The notes under the pieces: generated by a model
The model's input: only the letters and a program-made list of their open reading frames with translations
Database searches by the model: none
Told to the model about the DNA's origin: nothing
Program-made: the position numbers and the translations under genes
Source: Ecdyonurus torrentis
Taxonomy: Eukaryota; Arthropoda; Insecta; Ephemeroptera; Heptageniidae
Length of the DNA: 64,000 nt
Direction of reading: 5' to 3'
NCBI GenBank assembly: GCA_949318235.1
Contig: OX439128.1
Location: 49,651,991-49,715,990, forward strand
In this document: positions 39,092-52,905 of the stretch, piece after piece
How positions within the stretch are numbered: the first letter of the stretch is position 1
How the letters are laid out: each line of letters opens with the position of its first letter

Positions 39092-39700
39092 TAAAGGAAA
39101 AATTTATATTGATATAGATAAAATATCTAATATGTATCCTTTTTCAAAAGTTCTAAATAAATAATTGGCTTTTTCGTAAATCCTTTTTTCTATGTAGTTA
39201 CAAAAATATACGCAACCAATTTAGATAATAAAAATCATCATGTTTTTTTTCTTTTGCATCTGAAACTTACAAAAAAGAGATTGCAATAATCCTAATGAAA
39301 CTATTTACACTGACAAAATAAATTACGTAATTTATTCTACCTATATATCAGATTGCAAAATTATTTTGCTATTTTATACATACTTTTTGAGAAAACACAT
39401 AGTAGAGGCTCCCTAAACATTTCATACATCGTCTCTAAACACGTACGTTTTGTATCAAACTCTTATAATACAATGTACAGTTAACAGTATTACTATAATT
39501 AAATTCATTTAGAACTATTGCCGTATATATTTTTAATTTAAAGAAAATAATTATGATATTTTAATATTGTGTCAAAATGTATGCTATGAGGATTTCTTTC
39601 TCATGTTAGTGTGAGATGGAGGTAAAGTGAAGCACGACTTAGCCCTCGGCGTGAAAAACATCACAGTAACTTTCAGTCACAATCACACAACATTATACAC

Positions 39701-39782
39701 TCTAAAAAAATGAGCGTTAAAATTTTTGTATAGTACATAATTTTGTCACGTATTAATAAATATTGCTATGTACAACATGATA
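39701..39782. mobile_element. Partial J-like left end beside element J
   Basis: CACTCTAAAAAAATGAGCGT followed by about 60 bases resembling the left part of J (ACATAATTTTGTCACGTA against ACACAATTTTGTAACGTA). It is probably an older copy into which J inserted or beside which it duplicated. Confidence 0.6.
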
Positions 39783-40398
39783 CACTCTAAAAAAAAATTA
39801 GCCTTAAAAACATTATACACAATTTTGTAACGTACTTATAATTAATTACGTAGAATTAACGGTTATGACATCACTAATCGTTGAAATTCTAACGATAAAA
39901 ACGTAAATGACGTCACAAGCATTATAATCATACTGAAATAAGCGTCAAAGTTGGTCGCAACGATTCTATACCAGGGAGATTTTATGAATGTTCGATATCT
40001 TAAATAATCGTTCATTTAACCAAAAACTGCCATTTAAAATGGGCGATGTCAGTGGGTGATAATGCAAATTAAAATTTTCTCGGCTTATACAATAGAACAC
40101 GCTAATATCGATTGTCTATTTTTTTGGCGCAACTTCTTATCATTTAGCATGGGAAAAATGACACATGAAATAAAAAAATAATAATAAAAAAAAAATCGCG
40201 TCTTACCTTTAAGATCGTTGATTGGCCATTGCGTTGCAAACACGTTATTATTATTTGATTAGTTTCTAATGTTTGTGTCACTGAAACTTTTATTCTTAGA
40301 ATATTATCAATTTTAGTGACGTTACAACCGTCAATTTTACAATACCTAAAACATTGCAAAACTGTGTACAAAGTTTTCAGAGCTAATTTTTTAGAGTG
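39783..40398. mobile_element. TA-target inverted-repeat element J, about 616 bp
   Basis: CACTCTAAAAAAAAATTAGC at the left and GCTAATTTTTTAGAGTG at the right, flanked by TA at 39781-39782 and 40399-40400. The interior has inverted blocks such as TAACGGTTATGACATCAC and TGACGTCA at 39908. No transposase frame was seen; the minus-strand frame 40144-40371 is inside it and unrecognised. Confidence 0.82.
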
Positions 40399-40988
40399 TA
40401 TAGTAGAACAATACTGCGGAACATCACGTAGATAAAGTAAAGTAACGTATGCCTAGCTGATATAATTGCCTCTCATAGCTCAAGGGAGCTAAAACGTGGC
40501 TTATAAAAAAAATACTACACAACAAAGAGTATAAAAAAACAATAACTTTGAAAATATGTATTATTTTAAAGTTTGAAATATAAAGTAAAATAATAACAGT
40601 TTTTAAAATCGTCTGATGATTCAACTGATCACCTATAGAGGTTTATAAGATAAGTACATATTAAAGCAAAAATTAATAAAAGAAAATTCAACGGCTACGT
40701 GTGTTTTTATTCTATAAATGCAAGTTATATTAATACCATTCGCAGTGTCCACTTCAATATGAAAACCTCAATGTCAATAATTTTTAAATTATGAAGTTAT
40801 TTGTATAAAAAAAATCTCATTTTTTATTTCTCTTATTAGTAATGCACTATAAATGTAAAGTACTGTATATGTCATGTATATATTTTAAATTAAGGTGCAA
40901 AATGACGTAACAAAAGTATTCTACAGTATCAATGCCTTTCTTGCCACTAAAGAGCAATAAAATGTATATTGTTTGTTGTTTATGTATC

Positions 40989-41291
40989 TTAAGGGTTCTC
41001 TTCAGTTCTCTTGTATCTCGAAATCTAAAAAGGAAAGTTCCTAATTTTTTGATGCCATCTTAAAGTTAATGGTAACAGCTACCCTTGATAAAAGGTTCAG
41101 CACCCGTGACCATCAGATAAGAGAATAATTAATTATTGAAATTAACATGGGCTCTTATGGGACTAGAACTTCAAAAAATCGTAATTCAAAATCTAGCATG
41201 GTGACCCCCCAAAATTTTTACATTTTTTACAGATTTTTCCTCCTTTACAACTTTTTAGTCAAATCCCGCAGTAGCTGATTTCCCGCCTTAA
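40989..41291 (+). mobile_element. TTAA element family E, copy E1, first member of a chain
   Basis: Starts TTAAGGGTTCTC and ends GCTGATTTCCCGCCTTAA, whose TTAA is shared with C1. The interior matches E2: GACCATCAGATAAGAGAA, ACATGGGCTCTTATGG and AGTCAAATCCCGCAGTA. Confidence 0.85.
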
Positions 41292-41634
41292 AGAAGAAAT
41301 TCAGGGGTTACAACATGGCTTCTTCAATGTTAGATAATGAGAAGAACTGTACATAAACTCATATAATATAATGACCCAAAACCCTTCCGTAGCCCCGCAA
41401 ACTAGTGATCATCCTGCGAGATATATATACAATCCTTCCTGTATCTTTAATGTAATAGTTATGGCTTTAATACAGAAAATGTTGTATCGGGATCTTGCAG
41501 GATGAACGCAAGTTTGCGGGTCTACCATGTGACTACGGAAGGGCTTTGGGGTATCATATGTGAGTTAATGATCAGTTCATCTCAATACCTAACATTTAAG
41601 AAGCCATTTTGTAAACACTGAACTTCCTCTTTAA
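41288..41634. mobile_element. Inverted-repeat MITE family C, copy C1 (TTAA target)
   Basis: TTAA at 41288 and 41631. Arms GGGGTTACAACATGGCTTCT and AGAAGCCATTTTGTAAACAC are inverted, followed by AATGTTAGATAATGAG and its partner. The centre has AAGCCCTTCC...GGAAGGGCTTT symmetry. Its left TTAA is shared with E1 and its right TTAA with A5. Confidence 0.88.
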
Positions 41635-41954
41635 AGTCATAGACCATATAACACAACATGTGCTTTTTTTATGAATAAACACGAAGTGGGATCTTCAAAA
41701 CTGTTGATAATTTTTACCAGAATATTAATGTAGCCCCACGAGAGAGCGTGAAAATACTGTAAAGTATACAATTTTTGTGACTATTTATGTTTATGACGTC
41801 AGAAACATGAAAAAATTAGTAAAAAAATGTTGTGCGGGTTGCATAAATTGAAATTTATGATCACTTCTACGGAGTTGGTTTTGAGACAAACTAAAGTAAG
41901 TCCCATCAAGTGTTTTGTGATAAAAATGCTCATGTTTTTCTCTGGTCTATTCCT
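41631..41954 (+). mobile_element. MITE family A, copy A5, third member of a TTAA-joined chain
   Basis: It starts at TTAAAGTCATAGACCATAT, and this TTAA is also the right end of C1. It ends TCTCTGGTCTATTCC, with the right TTAA lost. The interior carries TATGACGTCAGAAACATG and TTGTGCGGGTTGCATAAAT. Confidence 0.85.
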
Positions 41955-42303
41955 CTGTCATAAATGATGAAAATGATAAAAAAAAAAAAATGAAGACCTC
42001 ACTAATAGACGTATACATAATAATGAAATGAAGATGAACTCTGAGTGACACAAAAGATAACGTTATAATACAAGGTGTAAACAATATAATATTACTCATA
42101 TTACGTATTGCATGAGCAATATATCGATATGTCATTACAAGTTTCACGTGCATACACATTATACTCATCTCTATATCTGAAGCCACACATCACACCACAA
42201 TTGTTGGCACAAATCCCATTGTTGTCACAAGCAAACGACATTCACATCAACAAAAACATGCTTTTGCTATATATGCATGCTATATAGAATATTATACTAC
42301 TGC

Positions 42304-42306
<3 letters not shown>

Positions 42307-42341
<35 letters not shown>
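42307..42341. repeat. (TA)n microsatellite
   Basis: Short uninterrupted TA array. Confidence 0.9.
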
Positions 42342-42351
<10 letters not shown>

Positions 42352-42727
42352 CATTATATAGGATTATATGTGTACATACAGTCAAGTCGTAAAACAATAG
42401 CTTTTTCTTGTTGTTCCCAATGCGGTTGTATGCATTTTGATTTGGTTTTATAATATATTATATATAATGCAAATGAAAGCAAAGCTTTATACGTAATCGT
42501 ATTATAGTAACCAGGTTAAGAGTAATTTTTGTATTATTTACTTTGTTGTTTTGTTTTTTTAATTGATAATTTATTATTTAAAAACAAAAAACTGTATTAT
42601 AACCTCAATGCACCGCAAAAAAACACACACAATAGCATTGCACATTGAATGTAATATGCAACATGTAAATAAAGTTGTATCTCAAAATTTCATTTAGTCT
42701 AAGAGTGTGTTTGAGAGAAGACGAGAC

Positions 42728-43132
42728 TTAAAGCCCTTGTCAACTTACTTTTTTATCATTTATAATACTAGACTGATAATTAACATACCTTATTATCCAT
42801 GATTTAGACACCATCACGTTGATTTTGTATTTATTTTCGTTAATTTTCCTTTTTGCGGTTATATCACGTATCTGACGTCACAATGTACCAATGGGGCCAT
42901 GATAGGAGTAAAGAACTTAAGGGGGGGGAGCTTAAATTTATCACTTGATCAGAGTGATGACGGTGATTGGCGGCGGTACATTATGACGTCAGATGCGTGA
43001 TATAACCGCAAAAAGGAAAATAAACGAAATAAATACAAAATCAACGTGATGGTGTCTAATTCATGGATATTAACGTATGGTAATTATCAGTCAATTCTAA
43101 ATGATAAAAAAGTAAGTTGACAAGGGCCTTGA
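42728..43132. mobile_element. Long-arm inverted-repeat element family D, copy D2
   Basis: Same arms as D1 (TTAAAGCCCTTGTCAACTT to AAGTTGACAAGGGCCTTGA), but the centre is the reverse complement of D1's (GGGGCCATGATAGGAGTAAA here against TTTACGCCTATCATGACCCC there). The two copies therefore lie in opposite orientations. TGACGTCA is in both arms. Confidence 0.88.
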
Positions 43133-43317
43133 TTTATTATGTTGTTTCTATTGTACGGTCATTTTACTAAAAAATAAATTTCCATTGGCATACGAGAATA
43201 GCATGTATTTATATTCAGATAGAGTTTTACGTCAACTGAAATCTTCATCTGTTTGCATTGAATGGCCATAAACCAATAGAAATACATTTTTAAGTAAAAT
43301 GAGTGTACTGTACACAC

Positions 43318-43427
43318 GTCCACGATAAAAATTTTTACCATTAAAAAACTCGAGCTTAATTTACAATGTTATTCTTATGAGAAAAACACGCACTGGATTT
43401 AAAATAGTAAAATATCTTATCGTGGTC
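43318..43427. repeat. Small inverted repeat family P, copy P1
   Basis: GTCCACGATAAAAATTTTTA at the left and TAAAATATCTTATCGTGGTC at the right. The middle block CAATGTTATTCTTATGAGAA is shared with P2. Confidence 0.8.
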
Positions 43428-44114
43428 CTGTTGACAGCAAAGTTATATTTTCACCATTGAAAAAGTTTAGAGCTCTATAATGCAAGTTTGCTAAACTGTA
43501 AAGTAAATAAATAAGAAATATAATGCTCATAAATCATAATTCAAAAATATTAATAATTAAAATACCATGCGAAAGATTTTTAAAAAAAAAAATAATAATA
43601 ATGCATATCTTTCATTTGTTATAAAATGACAACGAAATTTTACGTATACTTTCATGAAATAAATTTTTAAACAATTTTATTGAAATACAAAATCATAAAA
43701 TATAAATCGTGTTGCTTCACACATGAACTAAAACGTATACTAATAGCTATAAAAGGCAATAAGCAAAAAAAAAATTTTTTTTTTTTTTTTTAATTACCTT
43801 ATGACGCACTGACCAAAGCTTCAAATAATACTTCAACAACATCTCACATGATTTACTCCATTCCATATATACGTTATCCGATTATAAAGTTTACCATTTT
43901 CATGCCTCTATTATTAATCCCCATAATACGGTAGAAAGAACAAAATATTTACCATGCATTATTATAAAACTAGTTTTACGTTTTGTTTTTAATACATTTT
44001 AGATATTAATAATCTATTTCAGATTTTCTTTTACATGCTTCAGTGCTATTTACTGACTTTCTATATAGTTTGAATTTCATCAGCATTATATACAGTAAAG
44101 TTTACAAATAGGAA

Positions 44115-44446
44115 TTAAAGCCATAGACCACATAAAACAACATGTGCTTTTTAATGAATAAACACAAAATGGGATTTTCAAAACTGTTGACAATTTTTAC
44201 CCGAATGTTAATGTAGCCCCACAAGAGAGCATGTAAATACTGTAAAGTATGCACTTTAAGTGACTATTCATGTTTATGACGTCAGAAAAATGCAAAAGTT
44301 AGTATGAAAATGTTGTACGGGTTGCATAAATCGAAATTTATGATCACTGCTACGGGGTTTTGAGACAAACTAAAGTTATTTATGTAAGTCCCATCAAGTG
44401 TTTTGTGATATAAATGCTTATGGTTTTCTCTAGTCTATTCCTTTAA
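44115..44446 (+). mobile_element. MITE family A, copy A6 (intact ends)
   Basis: From TTAAAGCCATAGACCACAT to AGTCTATTCCTTTAA. TTAA is intact on both sides, which makes this a good reference copy of about 330 bp. It carries TATGACGTCAGAAA at 44276. Confidence 0.88.
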
Positions 44447-44762
44447 GTCATTTATTACATACTCAGATAGAACTGTTTTTTTTTCTTATTATTATTATGT
44501 TCTTTTGTTTCTTCCTATAACGCAGGCAACGGACTCTAACTTAAGCCAATAAGATATTGGCGAGAGTAATTATTATATTGTTGTTGTTATTTTAGATTAT
44601 CAAAATAGAATTTCATTACTTTTAAAGCAATTTTTAAAACGGGATATTTTGCACATATTACCGCAAATTATGTAAGTATTATACTATGGAACTTTGGAGT
44701 CTTTATCCTCTCTCATCAAAACTTAAAAATTAGTTAAAAATACTTACAATACTTCTAAAAGA

Positions 44763-44798
<36 letters not shown>

Positions 44799-44968
44799 AA
44801 AATTGAAACCTAGAAAAAGGCAATTTAACATAGTTTTTTCTTCTTACTGACATAATTTATTTTAAACAAGTAAAATATATACGTATTTATAGAAAATTTT
44901 AAAATTAACTGTAAACGATTGTAATTAGACGGTTTGTATTAATAAAATTCATCCTCCCCCCCCCCCCT

Positions 44969-45078
44969 TTAAAGGCGTAGAACACCTTGAACAAAAAAGT
45001 TGTGTAATATCCTAACAAACCTGAAAATCAACGTTGATTTGGCCGGAGTCATTGATTTCTAATTTTTTTTCCATTCAA
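44969..45078 (+). mobile_element. Foldback MITE family B, copy B4, left half only
   Basis: It begins in TTAAAGGCGTAGAACACC right after a poly(C) tract and matches B2 to TTTTTTCCATTC, then stops. The centre and right arm are absent. Confidence 0.85.
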
Positions 45079-45206
45079 ACGATTTCTAATGTAAAATTAT
45101 CTGTTAACAACAAAGTGGAAAAATTACAGAATCAGCTCCCAGATAAGTAAAAATATAATAATATTCTTTTTTTATTACGAGGCTTAAAGAAGTATAATTC
45201 AAAAAT

Positions 45207-45208
<2 letters not shown>

Positions 45209-45251
<43 letters not shown>
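45209..45251. repeat. Poly(T) tract, about 43 bases
   Basis: The longest homopolymer in the window; could be an antisense retroposon tail, but no target duplication was seen. Confidence 0.9.
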
Positions 45252-45253
<2 letters not shown>

Positions 45254-46783
45254 ATAGTAATCTCACATAACTTGAAGTTGTTTATCCAGACTTGGTACAT
45301 ATCCTCCAGCATCATGTCAACCTCATTTTTCCGAATTAGAATCCTCCCTCTACCATGTATTTATATATATTATATATATGAATGCGTAAAATTCATAAAG
45401 CGCGATGCCTATCCTGGTTCACAAGTGTTTGCAGTATCGGACTAGATATGAGGAAGAGAATTTTTATATTGAAAAACAATGCATTTTAACTGAGCCGAAA
45501 GGGATCTTTATATTGTATCCCATAATTATTCAAAGCAATTTTTTTATGCATGAAAAGTGTGAAACTTTATATGTATTCAAAAATGCAGTTTACAAAAGTA
45601 TTTAATTCAGAAAATGGTTTATACTATAGCGTATCAGTCTATTTGGCATTAAATAATGCAAAATAAAGGTAATTAATAATTTCACTGAACACTTGTTGTC
45701 CTTAGTTCTATTATGAATACATTATTATATTGATGTTAAATGTTTGTTTTATGTTTGTGTGTATTAGACGTGTTCTACTCTGTATTGACATAAAACGTAA
45801 TAAAATCTTAAATCCTATGTGTGCTGTTAAAAAAAAACTTTTAGTTCAATTATCACAAAAAGTCATTTTTATTCGTTTGCAAAAAAAAAAAAAATAAAAT
45901 AAATTAGTGAAATTATTACAAAAAGTCATTTTCATTTTTATTTTTTTATTCTTTTTAATCCATCATTTTATTGCTAAGTTTCAGCATTCAGAAACCAACA
46001 AATTATTTGTTTGTTTTTTTGCTGATTTTTTTTTAGATATAATTTGAGTAGATAAATCAAACTCTTAGTTATTCATAGATTTATGTGTTTAGTCAAAATA
46101 CTATATTTTAGAAAGCATCTGGTATTAAAAAACAAAAACAGGAACGGTAAATAATACTACATCAGATTTTATCTCTGCTCGTTCCCATTGAGACTTTTTT
46201 TTTAAATTTTCTATACGTGCACAAGTTTCCTGGTTTGAAAATAAGTGATATGATATGTCATCATTGGACATCATGAAGATTGATTGTTTCGCTCCGAGAT
46301 TTCCTCAAACTTTGCACAGAAAAAAAAAAATCTAATTTCTCCACTAAATCCAAAAAGTTTGCAACATTTTTATACATCTAAACATAAAATTAAATCAAAA
46401 TTATTAAAAAATAATAATAATAATAACAAAATCATTGCAAAGCATCCCAAAATTAATTTCACTTCACGATTATAAGATATTTATACATAATATATTATAG
46501 TCTATATAATATATAAGTTAGTACCTGAAATTGTTCATTAATTATCGTGGATGTAAATTAACTCCATCGTATTCATGTTTTCTATGATATACATGACCTT
46601 ATAGCCTAACATAAATTTCAAACATATGTATATATGCGTACGTATTCACGTATATGATGTATTCATGTTATAATTTATCTATATACAAGTTAGTCTGGTA
46701 CGTACAGTTTATACATTTATACAAACAACAGATTTCACAAACAAATTATTATTATTATTACCATATTTTTCTTACGTACACAT

Positions 46784-46893
46784 GACCACGATAAGAAATT
46801 TTTACCATTCAAAAACTTGAGGTTAAGTTACAATGTTATTCTTATGAGAATAACACGAGTTGTATTTAAATGGTAAAATATATTATCACGGTC
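46784..46893. repeat. Small inverted repeat family P, copy P2
   Basis: GACCACGATAAGAAATTTTT at the left and TAAAATATATTATCACGGTC at the right, same length as P1. The middle block CAATGTTATTCTTATGAGAA is identical to P1. Confidence 0.82.
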
Positions 46894-46924
46894 CTGTGAA
46901 CAGTACAGAATAGAATAAGAATAA

Positions 46925-47010
46925 GATTTCTTTATTGACCCAGGCAGTTCATAGTAACATGTGTAACAACAAGCGTTGGTCTTGTCAAAAAAAATATTTA
47001 CAATAAATTA
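46925..47010 (-). mobile_element. Retroposon 3'-end-like repeat Q2
   Basis: TTTCTTTATTGACCCAGGCA, CATAGTAACATG, AACAACAAGC and TTGGTCTTGTCA are shared in order with 37912-37970. The form suggests the antisense of a retroposon 3' end, but no target duplication was found. Confidence 0.5.
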
Positions 47011-47017
47011 TAATTAT

Positions 47018-47063
<46 letters not shown>

Positions 47064-47774
47064 CATTCATAAAATGTCAAAAAAACATAAAAAAAGACAA
47101 TACATTATATATCAAGTGTAATGATTATTAAATGGAAACAAAATATTGAAACTATAGAAATTGAACGGTATAATTTTAGTTTAGTCAGTATAAAATTGTA
47201 GATTTGCATGTGTAGTATGCATAAGCACATTACTGTCATCAATTTTTTTTAATTGGGATCATAAAATTCAGGTAAAGTGTAATATTCCTTAAATATTAAT
47301 ATTTTTTTTCAGTACAGTACTACAGTAGTGTAGATAGTACAAACTTTGTTATAAGTTATACTGTGAGAATACGAAGAAGTAGAGTTTAGATAAAAGTATA
47401 GTAGTTGAAACCTTGGTATTAAAAAAAAACAACAACATATATTGCATTGTCTCGAAACACATTATTATGCATGTTATACATGAAACTCTAATACATATAT
47501 AGGGACTACCTAAAATTAACTAATTTTTCAATTTTAGAGATTATTATAATGTTTAGGTAGAAGTATTACTGATGCATATGTAACGGTTATTTCTGCTATA
47601 TCATAAATAATCTATTTGTCATCAATAATTTGTAAATTAGAGCAAGTGTCATTTATTTTTGTATATCCTTGTTATTTAGCCCTCAGCAATTGTAACTGTT
47701 TGTCGAGTGCCGAGTGTAATATATATAAGGCGCTCGCTGATATCATTCATGACCATAAATACCATAATATCTAC

Positions 47775-47788
47775 CATTCATCACAAGA
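47775..47788. repeat. 14-bp target site duplication, left copy
   Basis: CATTCATCACAAGA, identical to 48342-48355, abutting the tail of the retroposon. Confidence 0.85.
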
Positions 47789-48341
47789 TTGATTGATTGA
47801 TAAACGTTTTTTACTGGCCCACGCTTTCATGTGCCGTGGAACGTGGTGTCACATGCACATGAATGTAATTCAGTCGCGGCACTGCCTTATTAGCAATTTG
47901 ACCAGTCGAGGCTTCTCCTCGAGATGTAAACCGTTCCATCTTTCTGGGCGGAACAGTAACCTATTATGAAGAAGTCCGGGCTGAAGACGTCCACATCCAA
48001 GATCCGTGGTAAATGTGTGCAGACGAGCCCCGGAGCGAAACTATGTCACCCGATCGGCCTCTACATTATTTCCACTTCACTTTAACTATGACCTATGGTC
48101 AATATGTCCTCCTCTGCAGGCACTGTACGTGGTGAACGATTATGAAGATGGATATAATGACTATGAAACCGGTGCCTGGTAGTAACAAGTTAGTGAAAAA
48201 CGAAGACAATAGGTTTACAAAGTAGTAGTGGTTAAAAGGAAGACGGAAAGACAAGAATTAACAGAATAGGAAAGTTAACAGGCACCGGCATAGGTTCCGA
48301 TGCATAGTACTCGCCATCTTGCGCGGAACCCCTCCATTCAT
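47789..48341 (-). mobile_element. Non-autonomous retroposon with (AATC)n tail and target duplication
   Basis: An island of about 550 bp, G+C-richer than its surroundings. It is flanked by a direct 14-base duplication CATTCATCACAAGA (47775-47788 and 48342-48355). On the minus strand it starts ATGAATGGAGGGGTTCCGCG and ends TTTATC with (AATC)n next to the left duplication, as expected for a LINE-mobilised copy. The longest start near CAAGATGGCG is closed after about 19 codons, so it is not coding. I do not recognise the family. Confidence 0.82.
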
Positions 48342-48355
48342 CATTCATCACAAGA
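48342..48355. repeat. 14-bp target site duplication, right copy
   Basis: CATTCATCACAAGA, identical to 47775-47788, abutting the 5' start of the minus-strand retroposon. Confidence 0.85.
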
Positions 48356-50210
<1,855 letters not shown>

Positions 50211-50371
50211 TTGACTTATAAAAAAGCAACTGATTTGAGGATTAAGCAATTTCAACCACATCCGCTTCCATTTCAACGTTCTACGCATGCGCAGTACGTA
50301 GAAATGGAAGCGACTGTGAGTGAAATCGCTTAAAGTTGGACTGAAATTAGTTATTTCTTTACTATTCAATG
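50211..50371. mobile_element. Foldback MITE family G, copy G2
   Basis: TTGACTTATAAAAAAGCAAC at the left and TTATTTCTTTACTATTCAAT at the right. Inner arms ACATCCGCTTCCATTTC and GAAATGGAAGCGACTGT surround ACGCATGCGCAGTACG. It ends about 5 bp before F2. The minus-strand open frame 50208-50396 is this repeat, not a gene. Confidence 0.88.
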
Positions 50372-50376
50372 ACCGC

Positions 50377-50552
50377 TTATGTTTATACCCTAACAACAGG
50401 AAAAGGAAGTGCCGGAAAAGGAAACCATGAGATCTTAAAGTGGAAGGTGGCTCAGGACTAGCTTGCTGCTCGCGTGAAGTTTTCTCCCACTTTTATCGTC
50501 ACGTGGTTTCCTCTTCAGTCACTTCCTTTTCCGGCATTTTAAGTAAACATAA
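50377..50552. mobile_element. Foldback MITE family F, copy F2
   Basis: TTATGTTTATACC at the left and TTTTAAGTAAACATAA at the right. Inner blocks GGAAAAGGAAGTGCCGG and TCACTTCCTTTTCCGGC match F1, as does AGCTTGCTGCT in the centre. Confidence 0.85.
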
Positions 50553-51109
50553 TGTTATAAACATAATTATTATAATGTTTTAATGTCTTCAATGTTCTCA
50601 AAATATAAATAACGATTATGGTCACTGGAGAAATACTTGATTTGATATAATGTTATTTGATCAACACATGTAATATATTATAGAGTATTATGGTATACAA
50701 TAAGGTTTGTTTATAGTTTATTTATTTATTTATAGTGAAGAGAGTGAGATTGCTGTTGCGGTACACTTGATTACCTGTGTATGTCTGTCTGTATAGAAGA
50801 CTGATTGCTAACATCGTGTGTTTGTGTGGTTTTCAAGTAGAGAAAATCAGATTACAAGTCTATATGCGTGTGAGACCTTGCTTTCCTGTACCATTTAATT
50901 GAAGTACACGCAATTTTCTTTTATAAACTTAACATATATAGCAAACAAAAATAATTACTTTGTATATAAAAGAATTTAGACATGTTCCAAAATTAAGAAC
51001 AAATCAATTTTTGTATTATGTACAATGTAAAAACTTTTTTTTAAATGACTATTAAAATATAGTTCAATTCCAAATATGTCTATTATGTTGTAAGACAATG
51101 AAAAAAAAA

Positions 51110-51462
51110 TTAAAGAGGAAGTTTAGGGTTTACAACATGGCTTCTTCAATGTTAGATAATGAGGTGAACTGTTCATTAACTCACATATATGATGCCCCAA
51201 AGCCCTTCCGTAGCCCCATGGTATTCCCGCAAACTTGCACTAATCCTGCAACATAATGCAACCCACTACAACATTTTTTATTGTAAAGCCGTATGACGTA
51301 AAAGATACGGGACAAGTTGACAAGTTGCATATCTCGTAGGATGATCACGAGTTTGTGGGGATACGGAAGGACTTTGGGTCATCATATGTGAGTTTATGAA
51401 CAGTTCTTCTCATTATCTAACATTAAAGAAGTCATGTTGTAAGCCCTGAACTTTCTCTTTAA
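51110..51462. mobile_element. Inverted-repeat MITE family C, copy C2
   Basis: TTAAAGAGGAAGTTTAGGG at the left and CCCTGAACTTTCTCTTTAA at the right. The layout is as in C1, with TTAA intact on both sides and no partner element abutting it. Confidence 0.9.
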
Positions 51463-52688
51463 CATACCTACTGACTTTTTTTTTTCTTTTAACTTTTAGT
51501 ACATGTAATTTTCAATAATAATCCAAAATTAACATAAACCAATAATATAGTTCAGTATTGCTGCTCTTATGACATTGCAAATAAACTATTTTTGAATATT
51601 TATTTTTTATTACTATAGTTTTAGTAGCATATCAATTGTATCCAGCAGGTATTATTTTTTGCTTTAAAATAAATTAAATGCATGATGTTATGATTTTTTT
51701 TTTCTACGAAAATTTCTAAGAATTAAAAAGTACAAAATTTAAATAAAACATAAAATATTTGAGTTCGAATATTCTTATATATATAAAATAATTTATAATT
51801 TATAAAAATTTGGATCATCGTGATAAGTAATTATAATTCTTATACGTCCTTGTTTTTATTGTAATAAATGTGACAGTGGGTAATAAAGCTAGGTATAATA
51901 AATAAAGTTTTCTTGATGCAATTTATCATTTGGTATCGTACATGTTGTATGACTATACATGGTTTAAACTTCACTTCACGTGTGATGCATTCACGATTTG
52001 CAGTATACCATCTCATGGCAATAAATTAGAAAATACACTGCAACGTATACGAAATATATTACTATTTTACACTATCAGGTGTACATATATATACATAGTA
52101 CTGTACATACATACCGATGGTTCTTTTCATTGCAAATTTACACCAGAAATATCCACTTTTTTTTTAAAGTTGTGAATTTTTTGATGCATATTAAATTTAT
52201 ATACAACATTAACATCAATATTACAAGAATTACTCTAGATTTTTTTTCCTGTTAAACGATATGATTGTGAGTTGAGTAAATATGATGCATTCGGTGTGAA
52301 TATGACGAAACGTTTTTCAATAATGTACAAAAGAAATAGCAGAAATAGTAAGTAAAACGTACATACATCTCATACTGCGAAGATATAAAATATATATTTT
52401 ATCCCTCATGCTTTTGAAAACCAACACTTCAATATTATTTGAATTGCCATAAAAAAAAAGCAGTAAAAGAAAATAATTCATATTCTATATTTTTAAAAAT
52501 TATATTTGTTTAATATTACAGTTATTCAAATAACATTATTTCATTTTAACTAAATTAAAACTAGTTTTTTTATTTATTTATAACTAATAATAAAATGCAC
52601 AATAATGTAATTTATTTATTTTAAAAATAAAACTCATTTGGAAGAGCACTACAAAAAGTGCACTAGAAACTTTAATTAGTGAAGTATA

Positions 52689-52691
<3 letters not shown>

Positions 52692-52767
<76 letters not shown>
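52692..52767. repeat. (TA)n microsatellite
   Basis: Uninterrupted TA units, about 100 bp before a (GA)n array. Confidence 0.95.
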
Positions 52768-52772
<5 letters not shown>

Positions 52773-52855
52773 AACATATTTATTTAATCTTTGTAAAAAA
52801 TTAAAACTTCAAACACCGTGTTTATTGCACGTCGAAAACATTGCAAAGTTCTGTT

Positions 52856-52863
<8 letters not shown>

Positions 52864-52900
<37 letters not shown>
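52864..52900. repeat. (GA)n microsatellite
   Basis: Uninterrupted GA units. Confidence 0.95.

Positions 52901-52905
<5 letters not shown>

Larger units (their letters stand above)
45079..47774. other. Intergenic AT-rich stretch, no gene seen
   Basis: Holds the long poly(T), P2 and Q2. The plus-strand frame 45405-45605 (66 codons) has slightly more normal composition than its surroundings, but it has no recognisable motif, neighbour or signal and I do not call it. Confidence 0.6.

Noticed and set aside
45405..45605. 66-codon plus-strand frame with near-normal composition
   Set aside because: No domain, signal, neighbour or splice support; openings of this length are expected in AT-rich DNA of this size.
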